DNA from: Prinia subflava
Taxonomy: Eukaryota > Chordata > Aves > Passeriformes > Cisticolidae
Reading direction: 5' to 3'
Assembly (NCBI RefSeq): GCF_021018805.1
Contig: NC_086256.1
Coordinates: forward strand, 8,622,032 to 8,686,031
DNA: 64,000 nucleotides
How positions within the stretch are numbered: position 1 is the stretch's first letter; the number at the start of each line of letters is the position of its first letter. This document shows positions 25,701 through 45,749 of this stretch, in pieces. The notes under the pieces were generated by a model. It was not told the origin of the DNA. It saw nothing but the letters and a program-made list of their open reading frames with translations, and did no database searches. The translations under genes and the position numbers were made by a program.

Positions 25701-27660
25701 GATGATACATTTGCTGCACAAGTGAGTAGGAAGTTCTGCACTGCAGCGTAACAGGCAGTTATCACCAAAGCTGTGATGGGCATTGACTCCCATCCTGAGT
25801 TCACCCCTATGAAGTCCTTCTCCTTTTTTTTTTTTTTTTTTTTTCTTAAATGCACTTGCTTCTAGGCCACCCAAAAATGTACACATAAAATCATCTTTTA
25901 ACAATCAAAACCACTGAAATATTCCTGGAGCAAGTGTTTCAGTGGAAACATTGGGCTCCAGACACAACACCACTGGCAGTATCCTTGGAAGACTGTACAG
26001 TATGGGAAAATTCCCCTCCTCTCCCTCTTCATTTTTCCTTTAGAGTGCCAGCTTGCTACACAGCCGACGACATGCAAGGGGGATTAGGAAAGAAAAACAG
26101 GCATTTCTGAGAGTTGGGAGTCAAAGACACTTGGCCTCCCACGTATCTTCTGGCAAGGCTGAGCCCCGGTGTGGATTCTCCAGCCTCTATTAAGGACAGA
26201 GGTCTGGCAGCAGCCCAGGGCCATTAATAGGTTCTGTGTCCTCAAATGGTTTTCACAAAACACGCAGGAACTTAATAAGCTTTGAGACCTCCACCCCGCT
26301 GGCCAAAGCTGGTGCAACCAGCCAGCTGGTTCACAAGTGAGGAGGCAGAATGAAATCACAAATCTCTGGTTTGCTGCCTGTGATGGCCAGAAAGGCCAGT
26401 CCTGGCCTTGTCTGTGACAGCAAGACAGTGAATGACTTTATTGGGTGGTATGGTGCCCTTGGGAAATGAACCACACCAAGGATGGGGTGAGGCTGCACCA
26501 CGGCTCAGTCCTTCCCAGGTGATGGGAGATGTCCTCCGTGGCCATATCAATGGTACATGTCACTAGGACATGTCCCTTAATGTGTGGCACCAGCAGTAAA
26601 TCTTTGCAGTCCAAGAAAGTAACATCACATCTTAATTTCACTGTGAACCCCATTGTGAGGAAAATAGGTAAGAATGCCAAAAATCTGTTGGTGTGTGAGT
26701 CCACAACCTTGGTCAAAGAACCAGCAAACAATTTTCTCATTGCTTAGATCTTCCCTGAGTTCCACTAGAGCAGAGTTATGGCATCCTTGTGTTTCAGTTG
26801 ACACCTGAAATGAAAATGTCCATTTTCACATTTTATCTTAGAATGATGGGGAGTCAGTCCAGAGTGGGTGAACAGGCAGACACGAAGCAGATGAAGCTGG
26901 CATCAGGGTGTGTGTCAGATCTTTGGGGTGTAACCACACTCAGACTTGTCACCCTCCATGGGCACTCAGTGCTGAAATGATGCAGTGGCAGAGCAGGAGG
27001 GACGTGGGGAAACAGGAATAAAGCAGAGTGCTAAATTCCAAAATTATGGGTTAATAATTTCTGCAGCCTCTTTGAGAAGAGAGTCCCAAAACCAGAACTC
27101 ACATTCTTGAGAGTCATCCTTGAGCTGGCAGAGTGTATGACCAAACTCCAGCTGCATGGTTCCCTCCCCTGTTCCTGGGCACCACGATGCAGAGATGCTT
27201 GTGAGGGTGAAGCCATGGGATGCCCCAGGCTCTATTGTACTAAATTCAGCTGCTCTTTAAGGTACTCCCACTTGGTCTCTGGCTTTTACACAAGGTCACT
27301 TCATGTTTGTACTTCTTACATCAAGGTGGAGAGAACAGGAGTTCAGAGCAGGAGGGGCAGTGGGATAAACTCATTTCCATCTCTCCCTCTTTACCATGAG
27401 TCTGCCTCTCCATGTATAAATCAGTTATGGACAAATATGAAGGTCTTTTCGCAGTACAGAAAATACAACAATACAGATAATTGTTCTTCCAAATTTTCAC
27501 TGCTCAGTGCATCACGTTCCTCCTAAAACCATAGGCATTTCTCCTAAAATCATCACCTCCCTCCAGTGTTTAAATTGTTTTCTAAGAGGCTGCCTGAAAA
27601 GATGTCTGCTTTCCTCAAGTTAGTCCAGCTGACCCTCTTTCCCTGAACATTTGTTCATTG
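25700..27660. other. Intronic stretch without recognisable feature
   Basis: Apart from a poly(T) tract at 25827-25844 and a GGATTAGG at about 26080, nothing can be named here. Confidence 0.5.
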
Positions 27661-28330
27661 CACTGACTTTCCAGATGGTGACTTGCTGATGTAAACGGTG
27701 GTTTAAAAAATTTATTTTGTGGCTAATGTTTCACAACTTCCTTTCTGATGTCTTACAAACTGCAGAAACGACATCCTGGAGGCTCTCAGTCATTTACAAC
27801 AGGGATGAATGAAGCATTGCTCGGCTTTTGAGATCAATATTAGCTCAGTTTTACAGATGGTCTGTAAGGAAAAAGAGCTTGAAATTTCATGCCGAGCCCA
27901 CACTAGAAAAAAAAGCCATTAGTTTTCTGAAATAATTTCCTTGCTATTGAGCTATGAAATGTCGGTATTTATTGCAAACCTTATTCCCTCTTTAGCCATA
28001 ACATTTTTGGTGCTATTACGCCGCAGATTTATTTTCTTTTACATCACATGCTCTTTTCCCACCCCCTCCAGCCCGTATAATTTGTGTTTTCTGAAGAAGA
28101 CCTGTTAGAAAAATGAACAATGAATGGAAACAAATTATAATGAGTGAGTTAAGATGAGAAATATTATTTGACAATCCCAGCACTGGGATTACAAATAGTC
28201 TACTGCAGGCAGCGATAGGGGCAAAATCCCAGCTAGCCCCGGGATAGAGCTAGGACAATGCATTAAAAGCCGCTGTAATATGATAAACTGTATTGTGGTA
28301 TGCAAAAAACCCAGTTTCCCGTATTTTGAT
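27660..28330. promoter_or_regulatory. Candidate proximal regulatory element upstream of coding exon 1
   Basis: AT-rich, repeat-free sequence with the TAATCC-type inverted repeat at 28173-28190 and other homeodomain-like cores (CAAATTATAATGAG at about 28131). Its distance from coding exon 1 is 240-900 bp. Enhancer function is inferred. Confidence 0.4.
28173..28190. promoter_or_regulatory. Inverted pair of TAATCC-type (OTX/DMBX1) sites
   Basis: AATCCCAG-CA-CTGGGATT is a perfect 8-bp inverted repeat with a 2-bp spacer. The right arm continues to GGGATTA, that is TAATCCC on the other strand, the core bound by K50 homeodomains. It lies about 400 bp upstream of the first coding exon, inside an AT-rich block that looks constrained. 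Confidence 0.45.
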
Positions 28331-28508
28331 GAGCATGAGTGAGATACAGTCAGATTGTGGTCTTTAAGTTTTGAAGGTGGGCTGGTGTTGACGGTGCACA
28401 GGAGGTATTTCCATTCCTGTCCCAAAACCTGCGGGAATGGTGAGGCCTGGCACGAGCCTTGCCCGCAGCGCTTCAGCTCCGAGCTCGGCATTCCCAGAGC
28501 TCTGCTGA

Positions 28509-35909
<7,401 letters not shown>

Positions 35910-36835
35910 CTGCCCAGGAGAAGATGCACCAGAGGTTGGCACGACCCACGGCACTCCTTGAACCCCCACCTCTTCCTGGAGTGAGGTGCTCCCTTGCGGG
36001 GAAAACTTTGCATTTATAAACGTCTTACTAGCACCACAGTTGCGTCAGACGTTGCTACTGGCCTGGTCTTCACTAAATATTTAATGAGGAAGGGGGAAAG
36101 GATCTGTGTTTAGACAGATGAACTGTCCTCTGGACTGCCATGAGTTCAGCCTGTAACGTTCAGGAAGAGCCCCTTGTCCTCGTCCCCTCGATAAGGTGCC
36201 AACTGTGTTATATTCACCTTTTATTTTGTTGTTGTTGTTGCATTCTTTGGGGGAAGAAAGAGTCCTGCTTTGTCCTGTATATAGTTTATAATGTTGACAG
36301 CACCCATCACCTGTGTGTTACTGTCAGTGTTACAGAACTGTGACCTCTTTTGCTTTTATTCCCCTTTCCTTCTCAGTTTTATTAGCTAGTATCAGAATTA
36401 CAAGTCAGCCATCATCTTGACCTCAGCTGGTAGCTAGTTGTTCTTCTTGGGTCAGCATTATAAAGGTGTTCATGAGGAAGAGAAATGATTGTGCACTTCA
36501 CCTCTCCACTTCTCCCTTCTCTGCTAAAGCTAATTTTTTAACAACCAGGAAATGATCTGAAGGTGAATTTCCTGTTTAAGCACTTCCTATAAAGCAAGCA
36601 TTTTTCATTTTCTTTTTAATAACACTTGCTCAAAGAGGACAAAATATTGGCCAAATGCTGCTGGCTGGGAGAAAATGAAGGCCAAATTTGTAGATTATTT
36701 TTGATCGATACTGTTTCCTCTTTGATCTTCAGTGAAGTGTAAACTTTATTTACAAATTACAAGATTTTCTTTTTGGAGAGCATTTTGGTCTTACTTTGAC
36801 AATTGATAGTAATAAAAATTCCGTATGGACTCCTG
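35910..36835 (+). other. DMBX1: DMBX1 3' UTR (proximal form) with poly(A) signal at 36811
   Basis: Non-coding AT-rich sequence follows the stop codon. The first AATAAA on this strand after the stop is at 36811-36816. A GT-rich stretch (TGGTGTGTTC) starts about 20 nt later, as expected for cleavage and polyadenylation. Further AATAAA copies at 37244 and 41979 allow longer forms. Confidence 0.65.
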
Positions 36836-36839
36836 GTGT

Positions 36840-39800
36840 GTTCATACACCATGAATTTTATGGTTCTTTGACAAAAAACTTGATTAATGCAAGCTGTGTC
36901 TAGAAAAAAATCTCAGATCACCAAATTCTATTCTCAAGCCCTTAGTCCATAAAGCGGTTACCAAGTGAAAATGTAACAAGTGAAAAATGATTAACTGCTG
37001 GAGGCAAAGCAAGTGTAAAGTAGGGCCTTTATATTCTCTTGGGAACTGAGGGGGGATAGACGAACTTGCCAAAAATGCAGGGTTTGCAAATAACCAAAAT
37101 TCACCGCTTCACAATTATTGCATTGAACAGTTTCAGTCCCATTTCAGTGGAATGACCCATCAGTCACCCTTGGGTGGTTTTCCTTGTGGAGAAGGAATAG
37201 GAATATTCCTGCCAATTTAATTTTTTTTTTTTTTCCCTAACCAAATAAACATTTTGGACTCACCGCTATTACTCTGAGCATCAAGGAGGGGATGATATTC
37301 AGCTCTCATCTCTGATACTGCCTAGGACCAGGAAACCCAGAGTGACTGTGAGGCAGGTGCTACGTTTGTATCCCAAGAGTGTTGTCTGGGTGTGTCACCA
37401 ACAGCCTGGGCAGAGCTGTGCTCTCTCTGCAAATAATCATAATTGATTTAATGTGAAGTGTAGACCCACAGCCACCCAAGTGTGGCCCCTCTCACTCCCA
37501 CCTTGCTTCACACTGGGGCAGCAGCTGGGGGCCAAATTGCCTATTTAAAATGGAGGGAAAGACTGTTTTCAGCTACATTATTACTTCTTGAAAAGGCATC
37601 TAACTCCCACAAATAGAGATGTAAGAACAGCTGTTTGATGGGAAATTATGGTTTATCCGTCATAAGGTTGTAGCAGGAGCAGACCTCCGGAGGGGGCAGC
37701 TCCTCAGCTGCACCAGCTTCCAAGGAAAATGGAGTGTCTTCCATAAATATTTCTGTTGTGCCAGACACTTCACTTTGGGGCTTTTTTCTCATGCTTTAGT
37801 TTTCCTGACTGTGTCAAATCAGCCCCTGTGACCGGCAGAATTCTCCACTTTGCCAAAACCAAATGTATTTGTAGGAAGCAGATTTTTGGCTGCCGCTTTC
37901 AAAGGAGTCTTGAGTAAATTAAAACCACCAAAGCACATTTACTCTGTCCAAAAAGAAAGTCCCAGCTTTCATTTTTTGCTGTGTGTCACCCAAACCAGGG
38001 ACACCCACACAAAGCTTGAATTTTCCTCCTCCTCAAAAGGCTGTATTCACCTATAATCTTTTTCTGTGCCCTGCTAACCCCTGCTGCACCCTTCTAGGCT
38101 GTGGAGTTGCTTTACCAGAGTAGAGTAAACCCAGACTTAATTAACACCCCTTCTGATGTTGCCCCGTGGTGCCAGTGAACAAGTGAGGTAATTGGGTGCG
38201 AGATCAGATCTACACTTGAGCTTTATTTTAATTAATACAAGATGCCCATGAAACAGCAGTCAGTGGGTGTTTGAGGCAGAGAGCAGAGGGTTGCAGTCGC
38301 TCTTGCACCATCCCAGGTAAGACAGGCATCTCTTCTGTGCCCATGGGGCTGGAGAAGGAGGCACCAGCTCACTGCAGGGCAGATACAGCCTTACCATGGT
38401 TCACAGTGGATACCACAGCATCTGCAGGGGAAGGTCAGAACACGTGGATTTCTGGCCTGCTCCTGCAAGGGGAGGACAGGCAGCACAGGAGATAAGCAGC
38501 TTGATCCAGCACTAGATTTGCCATGATCCTCTGGAGGGAGACAAGACCTTCCCCGCCAAGCCAAGGAGGGGAACTCTTCCCTGTGCCTCGGTGCAAAAAT
38601 TCATTTTCACATTCCCAGTCTTCACACGTCTGGACCGAACCCAGAGCCTGACCCCCTCATCCCTGTGTCACTGCTGATCTCCTTCCTCACAGAGGCCTGG
38701 AGCTGCTGCCAGGATCTTCCCCAGTGGAGCATCCCTCACACCATTAAAAACCAACATTAGGATGAGGCCAGCATGGCTCAGGAAGCAAACTGGGAGAGGA
38801 GACCCTCAGACCTCTATCAGTCCATAGGGGTATTCGTTCAGCACCATCCTCATCTGCCTCTGCCAGGAGCAGCAGCTGACTGAGGTGCAGCTGGTCCTGG
38901 ACCACAGCATCTGAATAATTCCCACCTGGACATTATTTCTCCCTTTCTGAATCAGGACAAAAATATCTAAAATCTAAAAATAAACAGAAAAAAAAGGAGA
39001 TTGTTTTAAATACCAGTGAGCCCCTGAAGTATTTTATGCAAAGTCTGGGGTTTACCTTCTTACAGTCAACCTTAAACATCCACGAGGGGAGTGAGCTGAC
39101 CTGAAAAGCCAAACTTGATTTGGAAATGAAAAATGCAAGAATTTAGGCTCACAGCTTGCAAAAATATAATAATTAATTATCTGTCAAAACTGACTCTTTC
39201 CTGCATGTTGTTGTAACGTCTCTGAGCTCTTGGGCTATTTCTGACCAAAAGAAAATTATGAAAAAACATAGGGAGAAACTCCCACTTTAATATAATCCCA
39301 TGTATGTATTGGGAAGGCTGAAAGGACTGATTCTGCATCATTCCTATTTGAACTTTGCAAAGCTGGATGTTTCTCCAGGTGGGAAGAACCTCTGCAAATG
39401 TCCTGATTTGGGATGTGAGGTCTGCTTATCCCCTTTCCTTCCACCAGCCCCAGCTATTCAGGAAAATTAAGTCACTAATGAGTCTTAGAATCAAAACAGA
39501 TTGAGGTTTCCGTCCTCTCTTCCAGACAGAGATCTGACACCTCTTAACAAACATTTCAGTTGGATATAACGTGGCTTCTTCCATCACAGGCATGAAATGC
39601 TTGGAGTGTAACACAGAGATCCTTCCTCACCAGACAACTGAACTGTTATAGGAGAGAAAAAGAGTTCTCCATCCCCTCTGGATGCTGTGCCAGCCTGGTG
39701 CAAGGGCAGGGACAGCTTCACCCCTGGGGAAGTTAAATGTGAAAAGGGAAGCAACATTTTGTGTTCTGTGAGGCAGATGATCAAATTGATTTTTTAATGT

Positions 39801-40640
39801 ATGAGAGGAATGCCAAGCAAATGCACAGCATGGCATGTAGGCCAGGAAAAGAGTTTGTCCAGTCCTTTAAAAACAGTGGTGGAAAGTGCAGAAAAAGTTT
39901 CCCTAGTTCCTATTTGAAAACAGGGTATAGATCTGGAGATTTCCTCTGCCAGCCTTTTGCCCTTCCTATGGCTTTGCTTGCTTTGCCTCTCCTTGGTGAA
40001 GCAGCTACAGCTCCAAACCCTCCTTAGCGAATTTATAAAGGTTTTATACATGGTCCTTGCAGGATCAGGGCCCAGGAGAAAATCAGTCCTGATACTGAGG
40101 GCAAAAGTTTGCAGTTTAATGTCTTCTACCCTGCAAGAGAAGTCTAATAAGTATTATTTTTTTAAAAAAAGGAAATATTTAAACAGTACAGGAGAAATGC
40201 TAAATGATGAAGTATCCAGTAATGATATTGGGAGGCTGAAAGAAAATATCTTTTTTTTTTCCTTTTCCTGGCTAAGCAAGGGAAATGTCCTTGATGGTGA
40301 ATATGGGAATAAAGAGAGTTTTTGTTGTTGTCCCCTATATTTCCTCCAAGAAAAATTAACATTTGCTGTGTAGGAAACACCAAAAATATTGCCAAATATG
40401 AAAATAACCATCAGCAAGCAGATCCCTCCACACCTCCTTTCTCATTTCGATGTTTCCCCATGTGAGGAATTTTAATGAGCAGTAGATATATGTTGCCACT
40501 GCAGCCAGCCAAAGAGATGCTCAATTTTGCTGAAGAAACACCAAAGTGGGTGGATTCAGAGGTGGGAACTGTAATTATTTCTGTCCCCATGTTCCACATG
40601 TGGTTCTTCCATTGACATGACAATTTTGAGCAACATTTCT
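36840..40640. other. Downstream gene-free stretch
   Basis: A secondary AATAAA lies at 37244-37249. A possibly constrained patch lies at about 37535-37680. No coding exon or repeat family is identifiable. I looked for kinocilin-type and other neighbours expected near DMBX1 in mammals and saw none. Confidence 0.5.
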
Positions 40641-40800
40641 GAAGAGTTCATACATAAAGGATTAAATAAACCTCTCTAGAAAAGGAATGCAAATTAAAAT
40701 CCACCATATTCTATTAGTTTAATTACAGTAGCTATGAAACATAATTCCATTAAGCTTGGAAAAAGTCAATTACAGAACTTTCCTGCTGGTTTTTACAAGC
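40640..40800. promoter_or_regulatory. Candidate enhancer with GGATTA, octamer and TAATTA sites
   Basis: Within 70 bp: GGATTA at 40659-40664, ATGCAAAT at 40687-40694 (a perfect POU octamer, running on into TAAAAT) and TAATTA at 40720-40725. AT-rich and repeat-free. Confidence 0.4.
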
Positions 40801-41639
40801 TGTGTTGATTTTTCTTTTCCTCCCTTCTTAGCCCTCCATGTGCCCCTTGCTGGTTTTTTATGATCTGTTCTAGAGCAGCATAATACATCTGATTTTTTTT
40901 TCCCTTTTGATTGAAAAAAAAGCTATTTCTCTGCGTCGGTCTGCTCTCAGCCCAAATCCATGGTGGAAGGATAAGAAGAGGTTGGTGCAATAAACAACCA
41001 AAAGAAATACCCCAAAACATTTCAGCAATGCAAGATCAAACAAACAAAAAAATCCCCTGCTCTGCCGCGCGGCCGCGGCTCTCCCCCCGTGTTACACAAC
41101 AGCCCAGCAATGATTGAGGTTCCCTGCTTTCCACATTTCTGCGGATGCTGTTTGCTTCCCAGTTGCTCAGGCAGCAGCATCCACACTGCCCTTGGCTTTC
41201 CCTGGCTTTCCCTGGCTCCTGGGGAGGACATGCAAAAGCTGAGGTGCACAAATGAGGACCCTGTGATGCCAGAGTGGAATTATTGCACCAGTTTCACTGG
41301 GGCAATGCCACAGCTGGGACCTACCCTGAACCACCACATTAATTTATACAATTTTTTATATCACAACAACAACAAAAAAAATGCTATTATGTTTTCAATA
41401 GTCTGGGTTCCAGGCTGGAAGTCCTCTTCAAAATCTCTGTAAGACACACATTAAATGCATAGCAAGTTAAAATTGTGCAGCTGGTGCCCTATGAATGGCC
41501 AAAGCCTTTTCTAACTGCTCTGGCAATTGAGTGGGGCCATCTCATAAGGCAGAACTTTAGATGTGTCTGTGTGATGGAAAATAACTTTTTAGTTTATTTT
41601 CTCATGTCAGGAGGCAATCAGTTTATTCTTTTCTTCCCA

Positions 41640-42000
41640 GGTTCTGACCCAAGGTGTACAGTTAGCTCCAAAGTGTATCCGTGTTTGTATGTCAAACCCA
41701 TCTTGCAAAGGAACAAAGGCTTTTAAATTGCAAAAAGGAAATCAAAGTAATATACTGTACAGATCGCTGTAAAATTGAGCTGTAGTGTAAGACCTTGTGC
41801 TTTAGAATTCACTATTGAGGAACTCAAATGTGTATCATATTTATTTATTCTGGTAGGTAAAAAAAGAAGAAGAAAAAAAGAGTTTATATTCATTTCTGAA
41901 AAGCTGCAGCATGATGCTATGTACCAATTGTGCCAGTCCTGCTTTCTGTAAAATTATTGCCTGTTTTCATACTCCGCTAATAAAAAGGGAAAAAATCAAG
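41640..42000 (+). other. Possible distal 3' UTR end with AATAAA at 41979
   Basis: This AT-rich block reads like the terminal part of a vertebrate 3' UTR: TGTATCAT, ATTTATTTATT and TGTAAAATTATT stretches, then AATAAA at 41979-41984. It could be the end of a 6-kb DMBX1 3' UTR, the end of an unrecognised transcript, or simply a conserved element. Only RNA evidence can decide. Confidence 0.3.
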
Positions 42001-43630
42001 AAAGATGCATTTTGCAAATCATTCGTTAACATGAGGATGGGACCACACAGAAAAAGCTGCACAAAAAGGTGCTGAATAGCAGCTGCTTGCTGCTGGGGTC
42101 GGCATCTCCAGCTGGGGTGGCAGGTGGAAAGTGCCCCTTGGCCACAAGACACCAAAGCAGTGGCTGCAGCACCTCTTGTCACCCTCCTGCACAACCCAGG
42201 AAGGAATTCCTGCCTGGTGAGGTGATGGTAGGAAAGAGCTGACAGCACATCTCTAAAGACAGTGGTGCACAATGAATGTGACCACTCTCAAACAACTGGG
42301 GTTTCTATGTGATTCTGAGGATGTTTCTGTTCTTTTGGTGGAAGATCTGTCCCCTTTTCTACACCTAGCCATGGGGGGCTGTGCTCCAGGAGATGGCAGA
42401 AAAGCTTCTGCAAGCTTGCTCCTCTACCTCCTGTTCCTTCAGGGTTAGTTTGAACCTAAAAGGTGAAACTGCTTCTTGGGCAAGAAGATGGTAGTGATTT
42501 CATGGACTTCTCACCTTGGGTGTAGACCCAGTTTGATGCCTGGTGAAGTAGATGGGAAAAAAAAATTCTGAGTTTATCAATATTTTCCTGAAGTCATCTG
42601 ATAATGATGACGATCATCAAATTATTCCATTTCAGAATGTCATCCCCCATTGATATGACTTCCCAATTTATTTTCTCAGCTGTAGAAATAATGTAAAGGA
42701 AAACACATAGAAGGGAAAAAGGAATCTGGAAGGAAATACATTTGTAATAATGATCAATAACTTTTCAGACATTCTCAAGAAAAGCGACTTTTCCTTAAAC
42801 CAGGCAGAGAACCAGAACAGTGGAATGTGGGCAGAGACTGGGAACACCCTCGCCTGCAAAAATTTTAGTGCTAATAGTTTTGACCCAGTTCCATCAGTGC
42901 CTTTGAACACTGTTTGATCACATGCACCCAAAATATCAGCCAGCCACAACTGTCCTACACTGCAGCCACTGCTATTTTTGTTTTTAGCCACAATAAGGGA
43001 AATATTAATCATTAGATCTCCTTTTCCACTGCAGTTACAGGTCTGCTTTGAATATTAAAAACCATGTGGGTAAGGAGTGTCTGTGACCATTAAGGACACC
43101 AAATTGCTCAGTAAATTCCTGCCTTCACAAAGAGGGAAATAAATGGATGAACTATGGTGTCCTTGTACTTGGTTATTTTCAATTAATAACTCAATTTTTC
43201 CCTCACACAAGATTGATGAGGTAAAGTCATCCACGAGCTAAAACTGAAACCCAAACTTGCAGGAAGTTTAAGGTGGTGTTTTGGCCTTGAAGACCATGTC
43301 CTAAAGTTATCAGGAGGTTTGTTCCAGAAAAATACAATGTGAGGGGAAAAATAAGATTTGAAAGAGCTCCAGAGCTCAGTATTAACTGCACATGTGGCAT
43401 TTTGATCCATTTCCATAAGGCATAACATAATATTTGCTAAAGAAGGAGGAGGAGGAAGGGGAAAAAAAAGACCAGAGTTAATATTCTCCTTCGGATTCCC
43501 CATTTGCTGATTACTCTGCAAGCTGTGTAATTGGGTGTCTCTGGCAATATGATGAAATGTGCCACAAACATCAAAAAACGGTGCTATATTAAATCTGCTT
43601 TTCATAATCTCTTCTCATTTCCCAGACCTG
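42000..43630. other. Gene-free stretch
   Basis: No recognisable exon, RNA gene or repeat. Minor AT-rich patches only. Confidence 0.5.
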
Positions 43631-43639
43631 AGACATTTT

Positions 43640-43980
43640 ATTCAATTTTTCCTGACTAAGTTGATATGTAAAGCCATATAAACATATCAATGCAAATAAA
43701 TACATATATATATTTTTCAAATGCTCATCGGAATGCATTCATTACAAAGATTTGCATCAAGGCTCTCTCACGACTGTTAGCCAAAGAAACCAATTTTTTT
43801 TTAACATTGCATTATTTTTAAGAATAGTTTACAAAGGTACAGGCTATCTCTTTGTATTTCATTAACAAACCAAACTCTAGCTATCATGTTTCAGCCTAAT
43901 CTTACCTGATTAGAAAATCATTTCCCTATTTGCATTAAGGGCAACAATCTATGCAAAGTCACCATAATGTTATTCAAGCC
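43640..43980. promoter_or_regulatory. Candidate enhancer with POU octamer cluster
   Basis: Three perfect octamer sites (ATGCAAAT 43690-43697; ATTTGCAT 43750-43757 and 43928-43935) and a one-mismatch copy, ATGCAAAG 43951-43958, just after AACAATC (SOX-like). CTAATC-(6 bp)-GATTAG at 43896-43913 is a perfect inverted repeat of a homeodomain core. AT-rich without repeat features, 7 kb downstream of the DMBX1 poly(A) signal. Confidence 0.5.
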
Positions 43981-44614
43981 CCAGAACAGCAGTGAAGATC
44001 CTGTTACACACTGGGGCTGCCTCTGTTTTCAGGAGCTGCAAGTCCAGCAGGGACTGTGCTGGTGTTTTATTTTAACCTGCTGCAAGGCACACACCAGAGA
44101 AACCCATCTATTAATAATGCCCAAGTGCCTTAAATACCTGCAGCTTTTTTCTGAACAGCACTTGGGGGTTTTGCTTATATTTTACCTGGTGTCCTCCACT
44201 CTTTGTAGCCCCTTTTTGGATAAAAGCTGGCTTTTAGCTCAGCCCTGGCGAATTCTTCAGCACAGAGCCTCCAGCACCCCCAGGTGGGGATGGGGCTGAT
44301 GGGGATGATGCATCCCAGCCTCTCCACTGTCAGACTGCAGCCTGTTCTTTGCCTTTTGCAGCTGATGGAGGAGAATATTTCCATTCCCATGGTGGCAGGA
44401 GAGCGTCCAGCTGCAGAAATGGCAGGACTGCATCTCGCCTGCACCAGGCTCACCAGATTAGACACAGAGCCTGGAAGGTGTTTAACTCTCTGACTTCCAT
44501 GAAAATCAGCAGATGTCATGGAAACAGTTTTCTCCAAGCCCTGATTTACCAAAGACCCATCCAGGTGGCTCAGGCAAGTCCAGTTCATCCCATCCATGTT
44601 GCAGGGTGACTCTA

Positions 44615-45219
44615 TGTACTGGTTTGAAACCAAAACCAGTGAGACTCCAAGTCAGAAACACAATTTAACAGAGAGAGAAACAAACAACAAGGTAAAAATA
44701 AGATAAATACAATAGTACAAAGGACCACTGACAGAGTCAGAATGCAAACCTGACACCCTGCTGGTCAGGTGTTGGAAGCAGCCCGAAATAAGTCCTCCTG
44801 GAGTGACAGATGTGGCTCCATTGGAGTAGAGATGATCCTCAAGAAAAGGATCCAGTCCTCCTCTGGGAATCCAGTGAAACAGGCTGCTCTGGGGTCCCTG
44901 TGTCCATATTTTTATCTGGGTAGGGAATGGTTGGCTCCTCCCCACTGGGTGGAGCATCTCACAATGGGGTGATGTAATGTGTCATGTCATTGGTGAGCCT
45001 CAATGGCCCATTTGCAGAAGATATCCCCCGGAAGGGGAGACAAAGTCAATGAGAGAGATAAGAAACACTGCCTTATCTGGTGTTATCAGGTGTCCCATTA
45101 ACAGAAGGCATCCGCCCTCTTTCCCCCCTAGAGTTACAAGAGATAAGGAACATCTCCCAACCGGTTTCAACAGATGAAAATAGAATGCACATTTTGGTTA
45201 CACTTTTCAACCCAAGACA
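44615..45219 (-). mobile_element. LTR-like endogenous retroviral repeat
   Basis: The block resembles, from memory, a songbird ERV LTR read on the minus strand. Candidate ends on the + strand are TGTACTGG at 44615 and CCAAGACA at 45219 (an inner alternative end is TTTCAACA at 45172). No internal retroviral gene and no clean target-site duplication were found, so boundaries are approximate. Confidence 0.45.
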
Positions 45220-45722
45220 CTATTACCCCCTTGCAGCCCTAATCCTGCTCCTCTTTCACAAACCTGCACCCCAAGTTGTTCTGCTGGGAGCAGGGCAGTG
45301 CTGGGACAAGCCAAGTCCATTTCTCAACCGTGTTTTTCCTGGAAGCCACCAGAGCAGAGATCATGTTTAGAGTCCTTTGAGCTTCCGGCAGCATCCACGC
45401 TGCATGGTTTTCCAAATCCCCTTCCCAACAAGTGCTGAGCAGGGAAAGCAGTGGCCTAGAGCAAAGTTAGTTCACTCACACACAGATGCAAAAAGCAAGG
45501 TACAGATTTCCTTCAGCTTGGCTTTCTTTCCAGCACATTCTCTCTGCATTAGTAAGATGAAATGTCAGTGTAGGACTGCACCATGTCCACAAGGAAACAC
45601 AAGGGCACACAGAAACGTGGGAGCATGAAGATATTTCAGCAGAACACACCACCATCAGGAGGCCCAGGTGAGGCCCCTGCAGTTCCCAGGCTGATTTTTT
45701 ATCTTTTTTCTTTTTCTTTTTC

Positions 45723-45747
45723 TTTTTTTTTTTTTTTTTTTTTTTTT
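45723..45747. repeat. Poly(T) tract
   Basis: T25, preceded by (CTTTTT)n at 45700-45722. Simple sequence; read on the minus strand it is an A tail-like tract without a recognised retrocopy. Confidence 0.9.
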
Positions 45748-45749
45748 CA

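Noticed and set aside
44340..44640. Possible exon after the acceptor-like TTTTGCAG at 44354-44361
   Set aside because: The open frame following it (LMEENISIPMVAGERPA) matches no protein I know, has no supporting donor or partner exon, and runs towards the LTR-like repeat.
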